A stretch of 5,623 nt of DNA from Ktedonobacter racemifer (GTDB lineage: Bacteria; Chloroflexota; DTOL01; JACQYG01). The position numbers and the translations under genes are program-made. Below, piece by piece: positions 1 through 5,601 of the stretch (the stretch's first letter is position 1; every line of letters starts with the position of its first letter). Under the pieces are notes generated by a model. That model was not told where the DNA came from, did no database searches, and worked only from the letters and a program-made list of their open reading frames with translations. The DNA is taken from positions 1 to 5,623 of the forward strand of contig DYIS01000184.1 of assembly GCA_020723545.1 (NCBI GenBank), given 5' to 3'.

Positions 1-104
1 ATCACAAAGGGGACGGCGGTTAAAAAATGATGTTTCAAGACCTGACCCTATGACCCGATGTTCATTGATCGGATAGCGGCGGGGTGACCACGCTCCCTAT
101 TCAA
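1..104. other. Non-coding left edge with possible repeat-element boundary
   Basis: No gene is visible here. There is no clear intrinsic terminator after the DUF5667 stop at 105. On the minus strand a GGGTCAtaGGGTCA direct repeat runs into GGTCTTGAAACATC and then a T-run (about 24-55). The GGGTCAGGTCTTGA word recalls sequences I associate with REP-like or IS200-type repeats. A weak 5-bp inverted repeat (55-59 with 68-72) is nearby. The region is cut by the window edge. Confidence 0.35.
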
Positions 105-980
105 TCAGTTCCATCTCCTTCGGCCGGGTGGCTGATCCGGGCCCCTATCCTGGCCTGGGGGAGGTGTCTCCCTCTTCTCCTGGGCGGGAGGCGATTTTCG
201 TCTCTCTATGGCCTCCCGGGCCTTGGCCTGGCCTCGCCGGGAGGCCTCCAGGGCATTGTCTAAGGCCGGCCGCTCCTCCTCGGGCACCTGCTGCCGCACC
301 CGGTCCAAAGCACCCTCGTGCCGTTTTACCTGAGCATCAAACCGCAGGAGCAGTTCCAGGGTCTTCCCGTTCCCTTCCAGGCCGCTTTCAATTGACTTCT
401 GCACCTGCGTCACGTCCTGCGCATACTGAACGGCCAGTTGGGCTGCCTCCCGGCCCTTGCCCTTAGCCGCCAGGGCCTGCATCTCCCTCACGCGCTCATC
501 GGCAAACCTCATGAGCAGCGTGGCCTTGGTCCCCTCGCTGACTGCCAGCCTGAGCTGTACACGCTCCCAGACCAGCTTAGTCCCGTAAAGGGGGCTATCC
601 GGCAGGCTATCCCTGGCCGCTAATACCGCGCCGCCGCCAAAGAGGGCCGCACAGATCATGGCGATCGTGGCCCGAGCCAGCCACGTCACCGCCCAGGAGC
701 GCAGCCGGGCCGGCCGCGGAAACCACTGCATGGCGCCACTGGGGGAAGAACGTGCCGTCTCCCCGGCGTGAATCCGGTTCAAGAGCCTGACGCTGGCCCC
801 GCTTCGGAACCCGGGCGAGGGCTCAGGATGTGGCACCTGGCGCACCGTAGTGGCCGTGTGCACCAGCGAAGCCAGTTCGTCGGCCAGTTCGGGATGGCGA
901 GCCAGGCACTCCTCCACCGGGCGGCCTTTGTCCTGAATCTCGATCAGGCAATCCCACAATGCTCGTTCGATCGCTTTCAT
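105..980 (-). CDS. DUF5667-type single-pass membrane protein, putative sigma partner
   Basis: This is a likely membrane regulator of the sigma factor encoded 25 nt upstream. In the 291-residue form, residues 3-45 are a short helical domain (ALWDCLIEIQDKGRPVEECL, then ARHPELADELASLVHTA) of a kind often seen beside ECF sigma factors. A variable arginine-rich linker follows, then one membrane helix (about 102-122) and a DUF5667-like external helical domain (about 124-230) opening with DSLPDSPLYGTKLVWERVQL. The tail after 262 is low-complexity and rich in proline and charged residues. No HxxxCxxC zinc anti-sigma motif is present, so an anti-sigma role rests on context and on analogy with membrane partners such as RsbN of Streptomyces BldN. 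The ATG at 980 is preferred because GGTGAG precedes it; an in-frame ATG at 992 would add four residues but has no visible ribosome site. Family membership is from recognition, not a search. Confidence 0.8.
   Translation of the reverse strand: MKAIERALWDCLIEIQDKGRPVEECLARHPELADELASLVHTATTVRQVPHPEPSPGFRSGASVRLLNRIHAGETARSSPSGAMQWFPRPARLRSWAVTWLARATIAMICAALFGGGAVLAARDSLPDSPLYGTKLVWERVQLRLAVSEGTKATLLMRFADERVREMQALAAKGKGREAAQLAVQYAQDVTQVQKSIESGLEGNGKTLELLLRFDAQVKRHEGALDRVRQQVPEEERPALDNALEASRRGQAKAREAIERRKSPPAQEKRETPPPGQDRGPDQPPGRRRWN
210..246 (-). repeat. Perfect 10-bp inverted repeat near the 3' end of the DUF5667 gene
   Basis: The arms GGCCTCCCGG (210-219) and CCGGGAGGCC (237-246) are perfect complements. 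They flank a 17-nt spacer that itself repeats a GGCCTTGGCCTGGCC pattern. It lies within codons for the charged C-terminal helix, so its role, if any, would be in mRNA structure or as part of a short dispersed GC-rich repeat. Confidence 0.5.
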
Positions 981-1005
981 TTGCTCACCCATGCTTTGAC
1001 GCGCG

Positions 1006-1533
1006 CTAACTCGCAGCCATGGCCTTTCGCAAATTGACCAAAGCCCGGTGCTGGATCACCCGGAGAGCGCCTTCGGATTTGCCCATGATCGAGGCGATCT
1101 CCTGATAGCTCAAATCCTCCACAAAACGCAGGATGATGACCTGCTGCTGCTCCGCCGAAAGGCTGCAAAGCGCCCTCTGCAGTTCTTGAACCTCGAGCGT
1201 CTTGTATGCCTGGCCCTCCGGGCCAGGCCCAGGCGCGGATTGGATATCGTTCAAGGACTGCGTTTCTCGCCGACCTCGCCAGCGGTCAACTACCAGATTG
1301 TGGGCCAGACGCAACAGCCAGGCCCTGAAGGGAGTCCCCCGCCACTGGAAGCGATCGATGGATTCCCAGGCTTTCAGGAAAACCTGCTCCGTCAGGTCCT
1401 CGGCCTCCACTGTATCCCCGCTCTTATAGTAAACGTAGCGGAATACCTCGTCCAGATGCAGTTCGTAGAGCCGGGCAAAGGCTTCCGCCTCGCGCCGCAC
1501 GGCCCGACGCACCAGCTCGACTTCCTCCGGCAT
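1006..1533 (-). CDS. ECF-like sigma-70 family RNA polymerase sigma factor
   Basis: The 175-residue protein is the size of an ECF sigma factor, which directs RNA polymerase to a dedicated promoter set. Region 2 spans about 15-90: FARLYELHLDEVFRYVYYKS (19-38), the core-binding DLTEQVFLKAWESI (46-59) and the -10-recognising FRAWLLRLAHNLVVDRWR (69-86). A flexible proline/glycine linker (100-108) joins it to region 4 (about 115-172), whose helix-turn-helix LSYQEIASIMGKSEGALRVI (141-160) reads the -35 element. The ATG at 1533 is preceded by AAGG at 8 nt. A longer reading to 1668 would run back into the upstream gene and adds no sigma-like sequence, so it was rejected. A candidate ECF promoter and a hairpin lie in the 64-nt gap upstream. 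The next gene, 25 nt downstream, encodes a membrane protein that is its probable regulator. The sigma family is sure; the ECF subgroup and regulon are unknown. Confidence 0.9.
   Translation of the reverse strand: MPEEVELVRRAVRREAEAFARLYELHLDEVFRYVYYKSGDTVEAEDLTEQVFLKAWESIDRFQWRGTPFRAWLLRLAHNLVVDRWRGRRETQSLNDIQSAPGPGPEGQAYKTLEVQELQRALCSLSAEQQQVIILRFVEDLSYQEIASIMGKSEGALRVIQHRALVNLRKAMAAS
1208..1228 (-). repeat. Perfect 9-bp inverted repeat inside the sigma linker
   Basis: GCCTGGCCC and GGGCCAGGC form a perfect stem around a 3-nt loop. It lies in the codons for the proline/glycine linker between sigma regions 2 and 4. It may be a chance product of GC-rich linker codons or a hairpin affecting the mRNA. 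Confidence 0.5.
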
Positions 1534-1547
1534 GCCCTCTACCTTTG

Positions 1548-1570
1548 GGGTGGAGGGGCAGCCTCCACCC
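1548..1570 (-). repeat. Perfect 9-bp hairpin in the sigma gene leader
   Basis: The arms GGGTGGAGG and CCTCCACCC are perfect complements separated by a 5-nt loop. The hairpin ends 14 nt before the sigma factor ATG, with an AAGG ribosome binding site between. It is not followed by a T tract, so it is not a typical intrinsic terminator. It could stabilise the transcript 5' end or modulate initiation of translation. Confidence 0.6.
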
Positions 1571-1574
1571 AATA

Positions 1575-1602
1575 TAACGAAAGCACCTCGCAGAACGTTA
1601 CA
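1575..1602 (-). promoter_or_regulatory. Candidate ECF-type promoter for the sigma factor gene
   Basis: On the minus strand TGTAAC (1597-1602) is followed by a 17-nt spacer and CGTTA (1575-1579). This resembles ECF sigma promoters of the Bacillus SigX/SigW/SigM kind (TGTAAC or TGAAAC, 16-17 nt, then CG-rich -10). The -35 element overlaps the TAA stop of the membrane protein gene. Transcription would begin near 1566-1570, at the foot of the leader hairpin, giving the sigma gene its own and possibly self-activated promoter. It was found by eye and a chance match is possible. Confidence 0.4.
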
Positions 1603-3397
1603 GCTTCCGGTTGTCACTATTTGATGACCAGGCCAGGGCGTAGAAAGCGGCCACGACCGGTGGAACAACGACAGCAGCGGCCGCCAAAGCGAACAAGAGC
1701 GTCAGCGCCGTCGGCCACAGCCATAGCACCCAGGCGTCCGGTATGTACCAGGTCAACCACAGACCGTCGTGCCAGTATAACAGCAGCACTGGCACCAGTT
1801 CCAGGTAGATCAGCCAGGCAGAGAGGAGCAGCCCCAGGCGAAAAAACTGGCCCGGTTCGACCCTTTCTCTGAACAGGTAGAACCCCAGGGCCAGCAATGA
1901 CAGGATCAGTGACCAAGAAGCCACGCCCAGCATACGCTCCAGGGCGGCCGTTGGCCAACCTCCCGGCTGCCAGTAAACAGAAGAGCCGGGTTGGATTGCC
2001 AGAAGGTCAGCCGTGATTGCCGCGCCAAACCCAGCCAAGGCCACCGCAAACCTGCCTGGCGACGAGTCCAGCCAAAGAGCGGAGGGAGGAAAGAGACGAA
2101 GGGCACGTATCGGCCGGTATCGATTCAACCAGACCGCCAGTACACCGAGCATGGCTAGCACGAGTGGCGTCAGCGCCAGAGCCACTAGCGGTGTCCTCCT
2201 CCAACGCTCTTTCTGCAATTTGGCTGCCTTGGCCTTAGCCACAGCCAAGTCAGCTTGTGCCATGGCGTTAGTGGCCAGACGATAAGCACCGGTCAGATTT
2301 CCGACGTTCAGCGCACTCCTGGACATGGCCAGATCGTTTACCACTTGCTCATCCAACGTTCCCATCTTCACGCTAAAAAGGTATGCGTCTGCCAGTGCCA
2401 CCCGTTGGGTGGCAAAGGCCAACTGTTTCACCGCTTTGCTGCGTTCGTCCAACGCCAGCAGTCGCCACGGAACCGAGCCAGTAGAGCCTTCCGGCACTGG
2501 CGTCCCCAGCAAGGCGGTGACCGCAGCCGCCACATCCTCCGATCCCATGTCGGGATATTCCCCGACTCGAACCTTCTCGCCCGCCAGGAATAGCCTGCCC
2601 TCTTGGTCTCGCCACCCAGGCTGTATCATTGGGGGGACAGTCACCACCACCAAGACCGCATTCGCGGGGTCCAACGCGTCATACAAGGCTCGAAGATAAG
2701 CACCCACGCTCTGAGCCGGGCCGGCAACGTGGGCCGGCGATGAGCCAACGTCATACGATGCAGGATAAGGCAACACGATTAAAAGGAGGTTGGGTTTCAA
2801 GTCGGTCAGGGCGGCAAGCCCGGTCCGAGTGAAAGCGTCCAAGGGGCTCGAGGCAGCTATGGTATTTCTAACTGTCACGTCCTCCGCAGGAAGCAAAGCG
2901 GCCCACTCCGGGGACCCCACAAACGCAGTCAGGTAACCGGCACTTTTGGCGGCCTTTAAGATGGTGGTTGGCTGGAACCTTTCCTCGGGCTCACCCGGGA
3001 GGCTGTCACCAAAGGGCCCTGGAAGCCAGCTCTTCGGAATACCCTTCCAGTCGCTGGCGCCGCTAAACTCGGCCGTAGCACCGGTGACCAGAGGAAGCCA
3101 GAGAGGAAAATAGCCTGCGCCGTACCGATAACTCAGGCGACAAGTAGCACCCTTCGCTGGCCAGTCGAGCAATAAGCCTGCAGCCTCAGCCACCTTGGCC
3201 TCGTATCCGTCCAACACCACCAGTACCACCTGTTGAACGGCTGGGGTGGTAGCCCCTTGCAAGGAGGGCCGGCTGCGCAAAGGAGACCGGTAGTCGCCCA
3301 CGGACTCCAGCCAACGCCAGGCCCACGCGGCTGAAGCTAGGGCCACCACCAGAAAGGTGAGTTCGCACGCTATGACCCAGATATACTTGCGGATCAA
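1598..3397 (-). CDS. Membrane protein with degenerate alkaline-phosphatase-like domain
   Basis: The 599-residue protein has one N-terminal membrane anchor (about 5-29). A domain at about 54-315 then follows the alkaline phosphatase/sulfatase superfamily pattern: a VVLVVLDG strand (57-64), GYFPLWLPLVTG (95-106), a TTILKAAKSAGYLTAFVG unit (144-161), NLLLIVLP (203-210), VLVVVTVP (248-255) and the closing SEDVAAAVTALLGTPVPEG (286-304). D63 is kept, but the nucleophile Thr/Ser position appears to be Tyr96, the D-x-x-x-H metal motif is replaced around 211-220, and the SDHG-like motif reads TVPP (253-256). Residues 317-400 are a helical linker, followed by about five or six membrane segments (402-424, 449-468, 491-509, 519-542, 553-590). 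The start is TTG at 3397: an in-frame stop at 3434-3436 leaves no ATG or GTG before it, and the next ATG is at residue 257. The domain is probably outside the cell. It is likely inactive as a phosphatase and may bind a ligand or partner instead. Fold assignment is inference. Confidence 0.8.
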   Translation of the reverse strand: MIRKYIWVIACELTFLVVALASAAWAWRWLESVGDYRSPLRSRPSLQGATTPAVQQVVLVVLDGYEAKVAEAAGLLLDWPAKGATCRLSYRYGAGYFPLWLPLVTGATAEFSGASDWKGIPKSWLPGPFGDSLPGEPEERFQPTTILKAAKSAGYLTAFVGSPEWAALLPAEDVTVRNTIAASSPLDAFTRTGLAALTDLKPNLLLIVLPYPASYDVGSSPAHVAGPAQSVGAYLRALYDALDPANAVLVVVTVPPMIQPGWRDQEGRLFLAGEKVRVGEYPDMGSEDVAAAVTALLGTPVPEGSTGSVPWRLLALDERSKAVKQLAFATQRVALADAYLFSVKMGTLDEQVVNDLAMSRSALNVGNLTGAYRLATNAMAQADLAVAKAKAAKLQKERWRRTPLVALALTPLVLAMLGVLAVWLNRYRPIRALRLFPPSALWLDSSPGRFAVALAGFGAAITADLLAIQPGSSVYWQPGGWPTAALERMLGVASWSLILSLLALGFYLFRERVEPGQFFRLGLLLSAWLIYLELVPVLLLYWHDGLWLTWYIPDAWVLWLWPTALTLLFALAAAAVVVPPVVAAFYALAWSSNSDNRKL

Positions 3398-3419
3398 GGC
3401 CGAAGCGCCCGCTTGACGC

Positions 3420-3782
3420 TCAAAGCGTTTCGGTCACGTCCCATTTGAGCTCACCGGCCTCCTTGGTGATCACGTCGATCACAATGCGGTGGGCGCCGGG
3501 TGGGAGCTGAGGGCCCCTCACGGCCATGGTAACCTGGGAGTTGAGGGCAAAAGAGAGGGGCTGCTCCTTGCCGATCTGATTGGCGGCCCTTCGCTCCTCG
3601 CTTTGTATTATGTAAAGATTCTCCGCCTGGTAGGTCTGGTCATCCACCACTAATGGAAGGACGCCGGTAATCGTGCCGGGGGCCAGGACGTTCTTCAACT
3701 GAAACTCAAAGCCTTCCAGATTGTTCTTCAGGCTGCCCTTCACGAACAGCTTTTTTAACATGAAGGCGGGAACTGCTGGCAT
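3420..3782 (-). CDS. Small beta-rich protein of unknown function (120 aa)
   Basis: I do not recognise this gene with confidence. The 120-residue product has no signal peptide, membrane helix or cysteine and should be cytoplasmic. After a short N-terminal tail it reads as alternating beta strands and turns: LFVKGSLKNNLEGFEFQLKN (12-31), an APGTITGV turn (34-41), VTMAVRGPQLPPGAHRI (84-100) and a closing strand, ELKWDV (111-116). The PPGAHRI turn followed by a strand resembles small single-domain beta-sandwiches such as DUF6379 or the beta subunit of C-glycoside deglycosidases, but that is a loose impression. The chosen ATG at 3782 has GGAGG 5 nt upstream; an in-frame ATG at 3794 has no such site and contains part of it. 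A third in-frame ATG (residue 8) also lacks one. The stop lies 22 nt before the start of the phosphatase-like gene, so the two are probably co-transcribed. Confidence 0.75.
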   Translation of the reverse strand: MPAVPAFMLKKLFVKGSLKNNLEGFEFQLKNVLAPGTITGVLPLVVDDQTYQAENLYIIQSEERRAANQIGKEQPLSFALNSQVTMAVRGPQLPPGAHRIVIDVITKEAGELKWDVTETL

Positions 3783-3787
3783 TTTTG

Positions 3788-3792
3788 CCTCC
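3788..3792 (-). promoter_or_regulatory. Ribosome binding site deciding the start of the 120-aa gene
   Basis: GGAGG with 5-nt spacing precedes the ATG at 3782. It overlaps the third base of an alternative in-frame ATG at 3794, which itself has no purine-rich site at a useful distance. This supports the shorter, 120-residue protein. Confidence 0.65.
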
Positions 3793-3866
3793 ATTCTCTA
3801 CATTTTGTGGGTCGGCGCAACATCCGCCTGGAGCTTCAAGACAGCGATCACCCAGGTTGGTGCGAG

Positions 3867-4790
3867 CTATACCTTGACCACCAGACCCCGGGGAATCAGC
3901 GAAAACGTGGCCGGCGCCTGGCCCAAAAGCTCTCCATCGGCCTGGATTAGCATCCGTTCCCGGGTCTCCATCCTAATCTCTCGAGCGCGAAAGGATTCCA
4001 CTTTGGGATGCGTCAGATGAGTGCCTTTGTAGACGCGAGGGACGGCCTGTAGGAATTCCAGACGGCCGGTGTCGCCGATGACCACTACATCTAAGAACCC
4101 ATCGGATGGATCAGCATTAGGCGCGATGAACATGCCACCGCCGAAGTAGCGGCCGTTACAAACGATCAAGCTGTTGGCTCGGCGCGTTGACTTTTGACCA
4201 TCGTGGGTTATTTCAATCATCTTGTTTTTGTAGGCGATCAGCGTGACCACCAGGCATGACAAATAGGGAATAGTGCCACCCAGGACTTTCGAGCTGCGAT
4301 TGACTCGCTCGGCGACTTCGCCGTCGAATCCCGACCCTGCCACGTTCACGTAGTAGCGGCGCACCGAGCCGGCTGCATTGGAGTAACCGATCACGCCGAG
4401 GTCAATGGCCCTGGTGGTTTCGCCCACGAGGTGCTGACACGCTTGTTCGTGGTCACGCGGGATGCCGAATGTTCGCCCAAAATCCGCGCCGGTGCCCGTG
4501 GGTATTATCCCCAATACAATCCCGGTTGGTATCTCACCCTGGCTTCCCACCAGGCCGTTTGCTACCTCATTGACCGTGCCATCTCCGCCCACCGCCACCA
4601 CCAGTTGGCAGTCATCTTCAACTGCTCGTCGCGCCAGCTCCACGGCATGGCCGGGCCGTTCGGTGAAGCAGTGGTCGAACCGCAGGCCTTGTCTCTCCAG
4701 GAGCGCCCTGACGCGAGGCCATTTCTTTGCCGTGGCACCGTTGGCCGAAACCGGGTTCACGATCAGGCGGCACTTGCCGATTTGGGCCAT
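3867..4790 (-). CDS. YegS/DagK-family diacylglycerol (lipid) kinase
   Basis: This soluble ATP-dependent lipid kinase most likely phosphorylates diacylglycerol to phosphatidic acid at the inner face of the membrane, returning lipid to phospholipid synthesis. At 307 residues it has normal family length. The nucleotide-binding loop is VAVGGDGTVNEVANGL (65-80), and a second substrate or nucleotide motif is IIPTGTGADFGRTFGI (95-110). In the C-terminal beta-sandwich, PNADPSDGFLDV (224-235) and DGE (285-287) match the metal-site and catalytic acid/base motifs of DgkB. The usual GTxNDF motif reads GTGADF, with alanine in place of asparagine. There is no signal peptide or membrane segment, as expected. 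The ATG at 4790 is preceded by GGGAGG with 7-nt spacing inside the end of rsmE. The family also contains sphingosine, ceramide and other lipid kinases, so the fold and kinase class are sure but the exact substrate is not. Confidence 0.9.
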   Translation of the reverse strand: MAQIGKCRLIVNPVSANGATAKKWPRVRALLERQGLRFDHCFTERPGHAVELARRAVEDDCQLVVAVGGDGTVNEVANGLVGSQGEIPTGIVLGIIPTGTGADFGRTFGIPRDHEQACQHLVGETTRAIDLGVIGYSNAAGSVRRYYVNVAGSGFDGEVAERVNRSSKVLGGTIPYLSCLVVTLIAYKNKMIEITHDGQKSTRRANSLIVCNGRYFGGGMFIAPNADPSDGFLDVVVIGDTGRLEFLQAVPRVYKGTHLTHPKVESFRAREIRMETRERMLIQADGELLGQAPATFSLIPRGLVVKV

Positions 4791-4793
4791 CTC

Positions 4794-5600
4794 TCAGCCT
4801 CCCAGGTCGCCAAATTCGTAGAGTATGGCCGCCGTGGCCGCCAGCCCAGCCGTCTCTGCCCGAAGGATCCTGGGCCCCAAGCTCACAGGGACTATGCCGT
4901 AGCGCTGGGCCCAACTAACCTCCTCCGGGCAAAAGCCCCCCTCCGGCCCGATGAACAGGCTCACAGAAAAGGGCCTGGGCCGTAGGCCGGGCCTGGAGAC
5001 GCTACCCTGTCCTTCCCTGGCCTCTTTGCTAGCCGAGGCCGCCCTTTCGCCGATGATCCCCTTGAGGCTTTGAACCCTTTCTCCCTCCCACGGGATGAGC
5101 GATAACCCCCTGCCAGCATTCTGTTCACAAGCCTGCCGGAAAAGGATCGCCGGTCTTAAGGCCGGAAATTTGGCGCGGCCGCACTGTTCTGCCGCCTCCA
5201 GGATGATGCGCTGGTAGCGGGCCAGCTTGGCCGACGCCTGGCTCATGGTTGCCACCACGCAGCGGTCGCAGATCAGTGGAACGAATTCGATGACGCCCAA
5301 CTCTGTGCCCTTTTGCAGCACGTACTCAAAATGGTCGCCCTTGAGCAAGGCCTGGTACAGGGTGATCTTGGTGCGAGGCTCCCGGGTGGCCAGGGATTTG
5401 CCCCGAAGAATCCCCCTCGCCTGGAGGGAAGCCACGCGGATCAGCTCGACCCGATATTCCCAGCCGGAGTTGTCCAACAGCACTATCTGCTCACCCGGTC
5501 GCAGGCGCAGGACATCGGCGATTTGATGCGCCAGGCCGCCCGTGATTTCAATGGGATCGCTGCGGAGCCACTCCGCTGGCACGAAAAACCGGTGCGTCAT
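4794..5600 (-). CDS. rsmE: 16S rRNA (uracil(1498)-N(3))-methyltransferase RsmE
   Basis: This is the cytoplasmic SPOUT-class enzyme that uses S-adenosylmethionine to methylate N3 of U1498 in 16S rRNA of the 30S subunit. The 268-residue product is slightly longer than the usual 240-250. Residues 1-70 form the PUA-like RNA-binding part. The methyltransferase hallmarks follow: LLKGDHFEYVLQKGTELGV (85-103), EAAEQCGR (135-142), FIGPEGGF (216-223) and LGPRILRAETAG (241-252), the last two forming the trefoil-knot SAM site. The extra length is a polar, arginine- and glycine-rich stretch at about 184-210, just before the GPEGG motif. The start is ATG at 5600; no good ribosome binding site is seen in the 23 bases upstream. 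The stop lies 3 nt before the lipid kinase start and overlaps its ribosome binding region, so the two are probably co-translated. The identification is secure. Confidence 0.95.
   Translation of the reverse strand: MTHRFFVPAEWLRSDPIEITGGLAHQIADVLRLRPGEQIVLLDNSGWEYRVELIRVASLQARGILRGKSLATREPRTKITLYQALLKGDHFEYVLQKGTELGVIEFVPLICDRCVVATMSQASAKLARYQRIILEAAEQCGRAKFPALRPAILFRQACEQNAGRGLSLIPWEGERVQSLKGIIGERAASASKEAREGQGSVSRPGLRPRPFSVSLFIGPEGGFCPEEVSWAQRYGIVPVSLGPRILRAETAGLAATAAILYEFGDLGG
4798..4803 (-). promoter_or_regulatory. Ribosome binding site of the lipid kinase gene
   Basis: GGGAGG lies 7 nt upstream of the ATG at 4790. It falls within the last codons of rsmE, whose stop codon sits between the site and the start. 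This arrangement favours translational coupling of the two genes and fixes the kinase start. Confidence 0.7.
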
Positions 5601-5601
5601 C

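Noticed and set aside
1..104. Intrinsic terminator after the last gene
   Set aside because: A T-run exists on the minus strand near 25-30, but no stable stem precedes it directly; the 5-bp inverted repeat at 55-72 is too weak and too far away.
981..992. Earlier in-frame ATG for the DUF5667 protein
   Set aside because: It has no purine-rich site upstream, whereas GGTGAG just precedes the ATG at 980. The four-residue difference cannot be settled from sequence alone.
1534..1668. N-terminal extension of the sigma factor to 1668
   Set aside because: The extra 45 residues are not sigma-like, overlap the upstream coding sequence and include the leader hairpin. The ATG at 1533 has a ribosome site and gives normal ECF length.
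1048..1872. Long plus-strand open frame of 274 codons opposite the sigma factor and membrane protein genes
   Set aside because: Its product has no recognisable domain and is low-complexity in its second half. It lies antisense to two well-supported genes, so it is a GC-rich shadow frame.
3795..3866. Possible promoter or terminator in the gap upstream of the 120-aa gene
   Set aside because: A TTGAAG is present but has no -10 hexamer at 16-18 nt. The GGCG/CGCC pairing is only 4 bp with no T-run.
4431..4985. Plus-strand open frame of 184 codons opposite rsmE and the lipid kinase
   Set aside because: Both minus-strand genes carry clear family motifs through this stretch, and the plus-strand product shows none.
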